The position numbers and the translations under genes are program-made. Below the pieces are notes generated by a model, which was not told the origin of the DNA, did no database searches, and worked only from the letters and a program-made list of their open reading frames with translations. From assembly GCA_026261815.1 (NCBI GenBank), contig JAMPIT010000361.1, forward strand, positions 186,001 to 250,000: 64,000 nucleotides of DNA. Reading direction: 5' to 3'. This document shows, one piece after another, positions 53,316 to 64,000 of this stretch. Within the stretch, counting starts at the first letter, position 1; each line of letters opens with the position of its first letter. This DNA is from Monarcha castaneiventris obscurior (Eukaryota; Chordata; Aves; Passeriformes; Monarchidae).

Positions 53316-55430
53316 TTGCTGCCTCAGGAAATGGTGATCTGCTGAGGAGGAAAAGGCAGGACAGGGTTGGGCCGGACATAGAGCAAAATACATTGCATAT
53401 CTCATAGCAATTCAACATTCAGGGTCTCTCTGTTTAGGAGCACTTCTCTGCATTCCCCTCACCTGGGCTCTGGGTTTTGCAGGCACTGAGAGCAGGGACT
53501 CACAAATGGGCTCCAGAGGATTCCTTCTTCTTTTGCAGTAAAAAGCAACTCAGAAGGCTGTGTGATCTCCAATTAAATGGACTTGTGATACACCAAGAAG
53601 CTTTTCAGCTTTGCTGTTTGTAATTTGCCCATCTGAAGGACTGAGCTGAGGGAATTCCTTGTATTTGTTCATCCAGTTGCACCTGCCACAGTTAGGAGTG
53701 GCTGTGGGTGTTTGAAACCCCTGACATTTCTGACACACTGCGGGTGAAATCTTGCGGGTCTCAGAGGCAGAGGGATGGTCTCTCAGTGCAGGGACAGGAG
53801 AGCTGCTCTGCCCATCAGGGCTGTTCTCAGCTGCCCCTTGCCGGCAGCTTGGAGCTGAAGGAGAGGCAGCCAGAGGAGTTCCCCTACAGAGCAACAGGGC
53901 ACTGCTGAGAGCAGAGGGGTCTGGGTTCAGAGAGCAGATTGACAGACTCCTCGGCCTTTCTCAGGGTGCCTCATTAGGATCTCAGCTGTCTCCTGCCAGG
54001 CTGCTGCACAGAGGGATCATTGCAGCTGCCCAGGTGCAGCTGCCCAGCAGCATTTCCCTGGCCCTGCCACTGAGGCATCTCCTCCGTGGGGATCCCAGGC
54101 AGCCCAGAGACACTATGGCAGAGCTGAGCCCTTCTGGAGGGCACCCTGCAGCCCTGCAGGACACCCGTGGAATCAGCTGAATGGCCCCTGATGGGACTTG
54201 GGCACTCTGCTCCCACAGACACACCTCCACAGCAGGATCCAAAGGGTCCCAGCCTGGAGAGGCACCTGCCACCCCCAAACCCTTGCACTGGCTTAGAAAA
54301 CCCAGTGATGGGAACAAGGACAGCACAGGCAACAGGGGATGGCAGTGAAATGCCACAGTGCTCCTGCCAGGGGAGGAGGGACACCCAGAGACTGATGGAA
54401 GTCAGGGGCTTGTCCTTCCTTCCCTGGGCTCTGGCTGCTGCAGGGCAATGCCCACCCGAGCCCCCGTGGGATGAGGACAGGGGCTCTGCTTGGACTGGGA
54501 AAGGAGCCCGGGGAGGAGCTGCTGGGGGAAGGTGTCTGAGCTACAGGGACAGCAGGGAGGTGCCCATGTCCCCCTGGCCAGCATTTGTGGCAGCAGCTCC
54601 CTGTCCCTCCCTGCCCGTGTCTCTGCTGTGGGGGGCTGCTGCTGCCAGCAGCGTCTCCCTGTGCCCAGCTGCGCTCCCTGCCAGGGCTCACAGAGCCCAT
54701 CCCCAGCCCACGGCCCCGGGGCAGCTCTGCCTGTGCAGGGACTGTCCTGTCCTGTGCCTCTGAGGGGGCAGCAGGGAAGCCCCGCTCTGGAGCTTGCTCT
54801 GCTCCACACCAGGACACCCAGGAGAGCCACCCTGACAGCTCCTATCAGTGCTGGCATTGGCAGGTGTCAGAGCCACTTCCAGGAACTCACCTGCGTTGCT
54901 CTGCAGCCAGAGACCCACTGTGTCCAAGGGCTGTGGAGATTTCTCCCCTGATGGAGGTCTCTCCTGTCCTCCCACCCCAGGCTGCATTTAAACCTCTTTC
55001 TCACTTCTCCTGCCTGCCCTTGCTGCCTGCAGGTACTGACCTGCTGTGCCCTACAGCCACTTCCTCTGCACCAGAGGAACTGGGAGAGTCCTTCCAAAAG
55101 ATCACGGAAAATGTGGGATGTGCCAGCATTAGGAGATCCCTCCAGGAAGGAAGTATAACTTTTCTACAGCCAGAAAATTATTCATTCAAACACTGTGAAG
55201 ATTTCTCCCCTAGCAAGCGCTCAGTCACCCTCCCAGCCCAGGCTGCCTCTGATCTCTCTGTGCCTCTGTGCTGTGCCCGGGCTGGCTGCAGGCAGTGCCC
55301 CAGCCCTGCTGGGCTGTGCACAGGAGCTGCTCCTGGCCAGAGCTGTCTCTCTGCAGCGCTGCCGCTTGCCAGGAGCTGCCTCTGTGCCAGGAGCCCAGCC
55401 CAGCTCAGCAGCACAGACACAGCACAAGGA
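53316..55430. other. Receptor 2 upstream flank, no gene seen
   Basis: Counterpart of 11461-13540. Similarity is patchy (best near 53740-53830 and 54770-54950), so this part has diverged by substitution and indels more than the rest of the unit. Open frames such as 54585-55436 (plus) lack family similarity. Confidence 0.5.
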
Positions 55431-56474
55431 CTTTAATGACCCTCTCAGGGCTTTGGTGCTGAGGCCGTGAACATCAGTCCCTGAGAGGGAGCTGAAGAAA
55501 ACTCTCAAGAATTCAAACTCACAGTCAAACTCCAAGGTTTTTTGAAGTTTTAATGGGCCCCACTGAGGGACACGACTGAGAAAGTGTCCCCAGGATCCAG
55601 TTAGAGCAGAACACTGGAGGCAGTGATGACAGGGGGGGACACACAAGGGAAAGGTGTCTCTGATGCTGAGCAAAGCTGGATGTGTTTGAGGAATGCAAAG
55701 GGCCAAGGCCTGAGCCCCAGCCCCTGGCAAGGCACATCCTGTCCCTCCCTCAGTGCTCAGGGCTCTTCCCGGGGCACTGGGATGTGGGGATGTGCAATGC
55801 CAAGGGCAGCACCATGGGGCGGCCCCTGCCAGGCTGCTGAGCAGGGCCAAGGAGGCACTGAGGCCCCAGGGCTGCAAGGGTCACTTGTCTCCTGCTGGCC
55901 CCAGGGCCAGGGCCAGCAGCTGTGGCCAAAGTGCTGCACAAGTTGGCTCTGGCAGGGCCTTGCAGCTGCTGCCCATCCCTGTGCCCTCTCCAGCCCAGGC
56001 TGTGCCACGGTGTCCCTGCCCTGTGCCTCTGTCCCTGCAGGCTGTCGTCATCCCCCCGGCTGCCCCAGCTCGCTGGCCCCTTCCTTTGCTGGCAGCTCTG
56101 CGTCCTGCCTGCCTCTGCCTGGGCACACAAAGCCTTGGGCTGCTCCAGACTCCTTCTGGGGGACGTGTTGCACCACAGCCCTGCCCTGGGACAGAAATTC
56201 CCTTCTCTTCTTGTCCTGTCTTGACCTCCCCAGCTGCCCTTGGCATGAATTCTTTCTTTCTCCTTCTGTTCTCTACTATGTCAAAAGGATCCACCATCTC
56301 TGAAACCACCCTTCAATCCCTCCCAGGGCTCTCCTCCGCTGTCCTCAGTCTCCACTCCACTGAGCACAGAGCTCCTTTGTCCCTATATAGTGGTCATGGG
56401 CTTGAGGCCTCCAAACCCCACCTTGGCAGATCTCTGAACCATCTCCAAGGTGTTGGCCAATGAAAACATTCTGC
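55431..56474 (+). repeat. Low-copy segment B, copy 4
   Basis: Collinear with 13541-14744; CCCTATATAGTGG at about 56382. No gene. Confidence 0.75.
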
Positions 56475-57119
56475 TCATAGCCTAAGAAAATCCCCAGAGG
56501 CCAAGGCCAGCCAGACCTGTCTGTAATGGCAGCTTTTGTCTGGGAGCAATCCTTGGAGAGATGGAAATTGGGAAGTAGAATATCAATTTTGGCCATGGAC
56601 ACCTGGACGAGAAGGACGGTTCTTTTCCACTGGAAGGAAAGCACAGAGCCCCAGTGTTTTGGTGGTGGATGAGAGGCAGCCCTCGGGAGGCCAAACCAGC
56701 CACACTTGTCTCTCCTGGAAGTTTCTGCTGGGAGCAATCCTTGGCTATATGGGATTTTGGAGGCCAAATCCTATTTCATCCACGGGTACCTGGATGAGAA
56801 GGATGATTCTTTTCCGTAGCAGGGAAAGCACAGATCCCTGGTGTTTCAGGGGCAGATGAGAGGTGACCACCAGAGGCCAAGTCCAGCCAGAGCTGTCTGT
56901 CCTGGCAGCTTTTGTCTGGAAGAAACCCTTGCTCACAGGGAATTTTTTTAAGGCAAGTGCCAGTTTTGGCCATGGATATCTGAAAAAAGGACAGTTGTTT
57001 TCCATAGGAAGGAAAGCAAGGAGCTCCAGTACTTCAGGGCAGATAAGAAGTGGCCCGCAACATTCCAAGGTCAGCCAGACCTGTCAGGCAGCCCCTGAGA
57101 GGCCAAGGCATCCAGACCT
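56475..57119 (+). repeat. ~188-bp satellite, about three units
   Basis: Counterpart of 14745-15374, unit for unit (CCTTGG at about 56552 and 56740, then CCTTGCTCACA). Confidence 0.8.
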
Positions 57120-57432
57120 GTTCCATGTTCCGTTGGTTCCATGGGGCCCCACAGTGTCACAATGGTCTCCACAATTCCATGGGGCCTTGCAATGCCACAA
57201 TGCTCTCCATGGATCCACGGTGCCCAGCAGGATCACAACGGCCCTTTGGCTCCTCGAGGCCCTGTGATGCAACAATGGCCTCTTGGTTCCACAAAGCCCT
57301 GCTGCTTCACACTGGCCCCTTGGGACCATGCAGCCCAACAGTGCCACAGGGATCCCCTTGGTTCCACGAGGTCCCACAATTCCACAATGGCCCCTTGGTT
57401 CCATGAGGCCCCCAGTGTCCCCATGGTCTCCA
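57120..57432 (-). repeat. Minisatellite array (reverse)
   Basis: Counterpart of 15375-15595 but about 90 bp longer, so two to three units were gained here or lost in the other copy. Confidence 0.78.
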
Positions 57433-59204
57433 TAGGAAGGAAACAACCAAGCCTCAGTGTTGCAGGGGCAGATGAGGGGCAGTCACCAGGGGCCAAGGCC
57501 AGCCAGACTAGACAGTAGTGGCAGATTTTGTTAGTGAGCCATCCCCGGATATACGGAATTTTAGAGGTGGAATCCCAATTTCAAACAGGGACTCCTGAAG
57601 GAGAAGGACGGTTCTTTTCCATAGGAAGGAAAGCACAGAACACCGGTGTTTCAGGGGCAGATGAAAGGCGGCCATCAGAGGCCAAGTCCAGACAGACCCC
57701 TCTGCCCTGGTAGCTTTTGTCTGAAATCAGGCCTTGGATATAGGGAATTTTGGAGGTGGAATCCCAACTTTGGCCATTTCTGCGTTTATAAGAAAGACGG
57801 TTCTTTTCCACAGGAAGGAAAGCACAGAGCCCCAGTGCTTCAAAGGCAGATGAGAGATGGCTCCTGGGAAGCCAAGACAGCCGGACCTGTTTGTCCTGGC
57901 AGCTTTTGTCACAGAGGAATCCTTGGATATACAGAATTTGAGAGGCAGAATCTCAATTTCGACCATGGATACCTTGACAAGAAGGACGGTTCTTTTCCAT
58001 TGGAAGGGAAGCACCGAGCCCCAGTGTTTCAAAAGCAGCTGAGAGGTAGCCCCCAAGACGCCAAGGACAGCCAGACCTGTCTGTCCTGGCAGCTTTTACT
58101 TGGGACCAGTCCTTGGATATATAGAACTTTGGAAATGGAATCCGAATTTTGGTCATGGGCACCTGGATGACATGGATGGTTCTTTTCCATCAGAAGGAAA
58201 AGAAGAAGGCCAAGTGTCCTGGCAGCTTTCACTTGGGAGAAATCCTTGGATGTGCAGAGTGTTGGAATTGGAATCCCAATTTTGGCCATGGGTTCATGTT
58301 CGAGATGGGTGGTTTTTTCCCATAGGAAATGTAAATGCAAAGTCCATGTCTTTTGGAAGTAGATGAGCAGTGGCCACCCAGACCAAGCCAGCCAGCCCTG
58401 TCTCTTCTGGCACCTCCCATCTGGGGGCAATCCCTGGATATAGGGAATTCTGGAGGTGGAATCTCAATTTTGGCCATGGGTGCCTGGACAGGAAGAAGAG
58501 TTCCTTTCATTAGGAAGGAAAGCACAGAGCCCCAGTGTTTCAAAGGCAGATGAGAGCCAGCCCTCAGGAAGCCAAGGCCAGCCAGACTTGTCAGTCCTGG
58601 CAGCTTTTGTCTGGGAGCTATCCTTGGATACAGGGAATTCTGCAGGCAGATTCCCAATTTTGGCCATGGGCACCTGGATGTGAAAGGTGCTTTTTTCCCA
58701 TAGGAAAGAAAAGCACATGGTCCCAGTGTTCCCAAGGCAGATGAGAGGCGGCCCCCAGGTGGCCAAGCCAGCCAGATCTGTCTGTCCTGGCAGATTTCAT
58801 CTGGGAACAAAGCTTGGATAGATGGAAATTATGAGTAGGAATCCCAATTTTGGCCATGGGCACCTGGATGTGAAATGTGCTTTTTTCCCATAGGAAAGAG
58901 AAGCACATGGTCCCAGTGTTCCCAAGGCAGATGAGAGGTGGCCCCCAGGTGGCCAAGCCAGCCAGATCTGTCTGTCCTGGCAGATTTCATCTGGGAACAA
59001 TCTTTGCATATGAGGAAATTTGGAGGACAAATCCCAATTTTGGCTATGGGCACTGGGAGGAGAAGGACGGTTCTTTTCCATAGGAAGGAAAGCACAGAGC
59101 CCCAGTGCTGCAGGGGCAGATGAGCAGTGGCCCTCGACATGCCAAGGTCAGACAGACCTGTCAGGTGGCCCCCGGGAGGCCAAGCCAGCCAGAGCTGTTC
59201 CATA
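57433..59204 (+). repeat. ~188-bp satellite, about nine units
   Basis: The longest block of this satellite, with starts near 57541, 57732, 57920, 58110, 58240, 58430, 58620, 58810 and 59000; the 58110-58240 unit is shortened. The counterpart block (15596-16185 plus 16554-17019) has about half as many units and a solo LTR. Adjacent units 58620-58810 and 58810-59000 are nearly identical in part, pointing to local expansion. Confidence 0.82.
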
Positions 59205-59650
59205 TTCCCTTGGTTTCACGGGGCCCCACAGGGTCACAATGGCCCCTTGCTTCCATGAGGTCTTGCAATGTCCCAATGGCCCCTTGGTTCCACAAAGCCC
59301 TGAAGTGTCCCAATGGCCCCTTGGCTCCATGGGGCCCAACAGTGTCCCTGTGGCTCCTTGGTTCCATGGGCCCCACACTTTGATCACTGACCCTTGGTTC
59401 CACAGGGCCCCTGAGTTTCACAATGCTCTCCTTGATTCCACGAGGCACCAGAGTGTCACAATGGTCTCTGTGGTTCCATGAGGTTCCACAGTGTCCCCAG
59501 GGTGTCCCTGGATCTGCAGTGTCACAGGGGCCCCTTGGTTCCATGAGTTTCTGTGCTGTCAACAATGGTTCCTTTGTTCCACTGAGGCCTTGATGTGTCA
59601 CAGAGGCCCCTTGGTTCCATGAGGTTCCGCAGTGTCACCATGGTCGCTGT
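59205..59650 (-). repeat. Minisatellite array (reverse)
   Basis: Counterpart of 17020-17465 with the same unit order. Confidence 0.82.
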
Positions 59651-59697
59651 CAGAGGCTGGATGAGATCAATGTCTGGAGACATCTTGGGATGAGCTG

Positions 59698-59734
<37 letters not shown>

Positions 59735-60270
59735 CAATAGGCGGTGCTAACCCAGCCTCTGTTTGGGTGACCAAGCAGAAGTCCCACCTGGCAGGACGCC
59801 CACGAAGGGCCCAGGGCCTTTAAAGATGGGGCAGGGGCTCAATTCCTGGTCTGGAGCTTGCCTTTTTTCTGGGGTTTCTGTCTCACTCATGCTGGAACCC
59901 TGGGAGTTGGTAGCTGTGTGTGTGTCTTTCTATAGATCTTCTGTCTTTCTCTCTTTCTTTCCCAATCCTCTTCACCTGGGACATTTTTGGCTAACTTAAC
60001 ATCCTAAGGGTTTAAAGGTTTCGAGGTTAAATGGGTAAGTTAGTGATGTTAATGCTACGATTAGTGTTTTATGTTGAATTGAATGTTGTATAAAATGCTT
60101 TGCCTAAGTTTGCCATGGTTTTCTGTATTTTGCCAGCAAATTTTGTGCCATTTTGACCTCTTGAGAATATCTGGTTGGTGTTTCTCCTGTGTGCCAAACT
60201 CAAGTAAAAATGCCTTTGGTTACCCCCAGCATTTGAGTGCTCTGGGGTGTTACAGCCCCACAGTGTCACA
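59651..60270. other. Spacer with short (AATC)n, no gene seen
   Basis: Counterpart of 17466-18160, shorter because the (AATC)n tract (59698-59731) and its neighbourhood are reduced. No coding signal. Confidence 0.5.
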
Positions 60271-61469
60271 GTGGCCCCTGGGTTCCATGAGGATCTGGAG
60301 GGTCACACAGGTTTATGGCATTTGTCCTTCCTCCCCCTCACATCCCACTGCCCCACAAAGAGCCCCGAGCCACCCGGGAGGGACAGGCCCTGCTGTGCCA
60401 GGCCTGGGCTCAGGGCTGGGCCTTTCTGCTTCCTCCAAGCAGCCCAGGGCTTTCTCAGCATTGCAGTTCCCTGCTCACAGCCTTTGGCTCCCTGCAATCC
60501 TGGCACAGCTCAAGGATCTGCTCTCACAAGTCCCTGGGGAGGCTTTGGCAGTCCCTGCCCTCCGTGGGGCCCATTGGTGCTCCAAGGGACTTGGAGTTTG
60601 GCTTCTGACTCCTTGAGCAACTTCTTCATCCTTCTCTCAGTGCCTGAGGGTCCTGGACTCAGCCCCAAATTCACCAGTGGGGCTCCTTAAAATACAGAAA
60701 GCCCTCAGGAGCTCCTTGTCTTCCTTCAATTGTCTTCAAGTCTCCAGGGCTTGTGCAGCTGATTGGAGTCAGATTGGAGTTCTGTAAAGGATGGAGATTT
60801 CAGAGTGCACCTCATGACTTTTTGTTTTTTGAATAGAGCATTTTTTTGTTTTCCAGTTGAGAGAAGAGGTGACAGAAGCACTCCCAAAGTGATCTTGATG
60901 CTGAATGTCTCCTTAGGAGGTCTGGGCATGGAGAAGAATGAGCCCCTTGCAGGCTGACCCTGTTTGGACAAGCTGCTCCTCACCCCCAACCTCAGCATGT
61001 CTGACATCGCCCACGTGGCACTGACATCCCTGTTCCCTGCATCAGAACCTTGTCCCTGAGCTCTGCAGCTGCGTGTCCCAGCCCACTGCACCATGTCCCA
61101 CCTGCTCTCCTCAGGGCTCTGCCTGCACACAGGCCCAGGAGAAGTTTTCCTGTTTGGAAGGAAAGAATGGAAAAGCCTGAGCAGGTTTCCTGAACAACAA
61201 ACCCCACTGAGGAACTTCATGCTCAGTACAGGCTGCCTGAAATGATGTCACCTTTCTACAAGGGACAGTGTGACCAGGAATGATCTCTGTGAGGAGAATT
61301 CTCTGAGTCTTTCATCTGAATTCTCTCTCCGTGTCCTTTCCCAGGATTTCTGTTGCAGATGGAAGCTGCTGGTGCCATTCTCAGCTTTAAGCCCTCTTTT
61401 GATGCAAGCAGATGTTCCCAGGTGTGTTCAGCAGGTGTTGCTCAATGTTTATGCAGAGCTTTTGTATCC
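60271..61469 (+). repeat. Low-copy segment E, copy in receptor unit 2
   Basis: Collinear with 18161-19369 with scattered substitutions. No gene recognised. Confidence 0.7.
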
Positions 61470-62820
61470 TCATGGAACCAAGGAGACCCCTGTGACTCTG
61501 CAAGGCCTCATGGAACCAAGGGTCCATTGTTACATCGGGGATTCAAGGAGACCGTGGTGACACTACGGAACCTCATGGAACCATACGTGCATTGTGACCC
61601 TGCAGGGCCTCACAGAGCCAAGGAGACCATGGTGACACTATGGAACTTCATGGAAAAATCGGTCCACTCTGACACAGCGGGGCCTCATGGAACCAAGGGT
61701 CCTTTGTGGCCCAGCAGGGCCTCGCTGGAACCAAGGGGACCATTGTGACAGAGCAGGGCCTGATGGAACCATGGAGAGCATTGTGACATTAAGGAAACTC
61801 ATGTAACCAAGGTGACCACTGGGACAGGATGGAACCTCATGGAACCAAGGGTCCATTATGACTCTGTAGGGCCTCCTGGGTAGGAGCATCCATTGTGACA
61901 CAGCAGGGCCTCCTGGAACCAAGGAGCCTTTGTGATACTCCAGATCCTCCTGGAACCAAGGGTGCATTGAGGCACAGTGGAGCCTTGCTGGAACCAAAGA
62001 AAGCACTGCAAAAAGCAGGGTAGCCCATAGAACCAAGGAGTCCATTGTTACAATATAAAACCTATGGAACCAAGGGGCCCTTGTGACACAGCAGGGCCTC
62101 ATGGAACCAAGGAGCCACTGCGACACCGGGGGCCCACATGAAGCCAAGGAGCCATTGAAACACTGTGGGGCTTCATTGAATCAAGGAGATCATTGTGAAA
62201 CCCTGAGGCCTTATGGAACCAAGGAGCCATTGTGACACAGGGGGCCCACATGAAGCCAAGGAGCCATTGTGACATTGTGGGCCTCGATGGAAAAAGGGAC
62301 ATTGTTGATAGTATTGATGCTCATGGAAACTATGGGACATTGTGACACTGCAGAGCCTCATGGAGCCAAGGAGAGCACACTGAGGATCCTTATGGAACCA
62401 AGGGGCCATTTTCACACTATGGAACCAAGGAAACCATTTTTGACAGTACAAACCTAGAGGAACCAAGGGGCCATTGTTACACAGCGAGGCCTCATTGAAC
62501 CAAGGGTCCATTGTGGCACTGTGGGGCCCTGTGGAACCAAATATTCATTGTGACACAGTGGGGCTGCTTGTAACCCACTGCAATACTGCAGATCCAAGAG
62601 GCCATGGTGACACTACGGAAGTTCATGGAACCAAGGGGCCGTTGTGACATTCCAAGGCCTCCTGGAACCAAGGAGAGCATTGTGGCAGTGCAGAAGCAAG
62701 GATGCCATTTTGACACTACAGACCCTAGTGGAACCAAGGGTCCATTGTTATACAGCAGGGCCTCCTGAAACCAAGGAGCCATTGTGAAACTGTGGGGCAT
62801 AATGGAATCAAGGACACCAC
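61470..62820 (+). repeat. Minisatellite array (plus), long
   Basis: Counterpart of 19370-20720 in unit order for most of its length. From about 62742 it switches to matching 35814-35892 exactly. Confidence 0.85.
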
Positions 62821-63029
62821 TGATACTGAAATCTGCTGGAGAGAAACCTTCTCACAGTTTTGAGTATTTGAAGGGAGCTATTCTTTATTACAGCATGGTG
62901 GTCAGTCGGGTGATCCTTCATCCATTTGAGTGCACTGAGCATTTCGTGAACAGAGGTTTTATCAGACACACTGATTACATATTGATTAGCTATCCCCACT
63001 TCCTTTGACTTTATTTGACATAATTGTAT
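62821..63029 (-). mobile_element. Class I LTR fragment, minus strand
   Basis: Same sequence as 35893-36101, at offset 26928. Confidence 0.7.
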
Positions 63030-63225
63030 GTCGCTGTTCTCACCGCAGCCGAGTAGAGAAACGACAAAAAGACCAGGCCCAGGGTCAAGTGGAAGCAGCA
63101 GCAGTTTAATGAATTCTCAGAAAACTTTTATATGTTAGTTCGCAAAGTGTATTATTGGCATAAGGTGATTGGTTTTGCCATCCACCCCCTAAGGGGATTG
63201 GTCAATGGCTTGGGCCATTGGATTG
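63030..63225 (-). mobile_element. LTR fragment, family of 16186-16553
   Basis: Same sequence as 36102-36297, at offset 26928. Confidence 0.7.
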
Positions 63226-64000
63226 GCCAATGGGCTTGGGGTGGGCAAGTGTTCCCAAGGGACCACGGATGGGACAGCTGAGCTGGACTGACCCAGGGGA
63301 TGTTCCATTCCATGTCACACCATGATTAGCAATCAACTGAGAGAAGAAGGGGGTGGAAGGCATTAATTTCCCTTTTTAAGACATTTTTCTTTCAAAACAC
63401 CACCTACACATACAGAATCCTCTCCTGCCACAAGGTGGTTGAACATTTTCTGCTGACAGGAGATTTGCTGGGGATTTGTTTTGCTTCTGTTTGTGACATT
63501 TGTTTTTTGTGGTTGGTTTGTTTGTGGGGATTTTGTGGTGTTGGGGTTGGGTTTTGCTTTGATATTTTTGGTTGGGTTTTGGTTTTTTCCTATTGAACTG
63601 CCTTTCTTCTGATGCATAAGTTTTTTCTCCCTGTTCTCGTGGTTTGGTTGGCACCTGATGGCAAGACAAATTTATGCAACTCAGTCCTCTTGCCCAATTA
63701 TGTTTTCCAGTCACCATTAACTAGATGAGTTTGGTCACAGACTCCCTGCAACTTGGCAGCATCTACAAAGGAGGTGAAAGTGCATTTCATCCCATTGTAG
63801 AGACAATAGAAATGTTCCACAGTGGTGGTCAAGGGCTGCTCACTGAGGGATGTCACTGGGGAGTGGCTGCCAAGAGGACTCTGAACCATGGGTGACATTT
63901 GAGCCTCATTGTTCAGCCAAATTCCCACCCACCCCATGTTCCATTTCTTCAGCCCAGCTCTCACCAACCTGGCTCTGAGGAGACCCCAGCAGAGCCTGGC
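63226..64000 (-). repeat. Low-copy segment G, copy 3 (cut by window end)
   Basis: Appears identical to 36298-37072 and diverged from 22693-23470. Carries the degenerate CR1-like RT trace on the minus strand near 63713-63820. Confidence 0.6.

Overview
This window looks like a repeat-dense stretch of a bird genome, most likely a songbird (inference). The evidence is CR1 LINE sequence, class II (betaretrovirus-like) and class I endogenous retroviruses with solo LTRs, and two intact olfactory receptor genes of the OR14-like type that is expanded in birds. Apart from the two receptors I find no host protein-coding gene and no tRNA, rRNA or CRISPR array. Most long open frames lie on GC-rich repeats or on tandem arrays whose period keeps a frame open, and I do not treat them as genes.

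Layout. 1-5 kb: a class I ERV remnant (minus strand), a ~142-bp tandem repeat, and a GC-rich array of about 14 copies of a motif resembling the ZNF143/THAP11 binding site. 5.2-9.0 kb: a nearly full-length but broken CR1 LINE (plus) carrying a nested solo LTR. 9-20.7 kb: the first olfactory receptor (10528-11460, minus) with its flanks, then alternating ~188-bp satellite and ~37-39-bp minisatellite arrays. 20.7-26.6 kb: a nested LTR, low-copy segments and CR1 pieces. 26.6-33.4 kb: a decayed class II provirus on the minus strand (ERV2, no env). 33.4-39.5 kb: minisatellite with solo LTRs. 39.5-47.8 kb: a younger class II provirus on the plus strand (ERV1) with LTRs, PBS, gag, dUTPase-protease, pol, an unrecognised accessory frame, env, PPT and a 6-bp target-site duplication. 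47.8-50.8 kb: an inverted copy of the 24-26 kb segment. 50.8-64 kb: a second copy of the receptor unit, with receptor 2 at 52389-53315 (minus).

Architecture. The segment at about 8.5-20.7 kb recurs in direct orientation at about 50.3-62.8 kb, an offset near 42 kb, so the receptor unit is a tandem segmental duplication. Inside it lies a disrupted inverted repeat: 24.1-26.1 and 33.4-34.9 kb against 38.0-39.5, 47.8-48.0 and 48.3-50.3 kb in reverse. Retroviral insertions have opened its arms, and the uninserted arm preserves the empty sites. At least 1.25 kb (from about 35814 to the end of its counterpart at the window edge) appears identical to the last 1.25 kb of the window.

The two receptors should act as odorant-detecting GPCRs in sensory neurons. 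They differ at 25 aligned residues, 12 of them within a 30-residue stretch around extracellular loop 2 and TM5, while much of the noncoding flank is nearly identical. ERV1 is disabled by in-frame stop codons with no frameshift seen. Between pol and env it carries an open frame with an arginine-rich motif and paired CxxC motifs that I cannot assign to a known retroviral gene.
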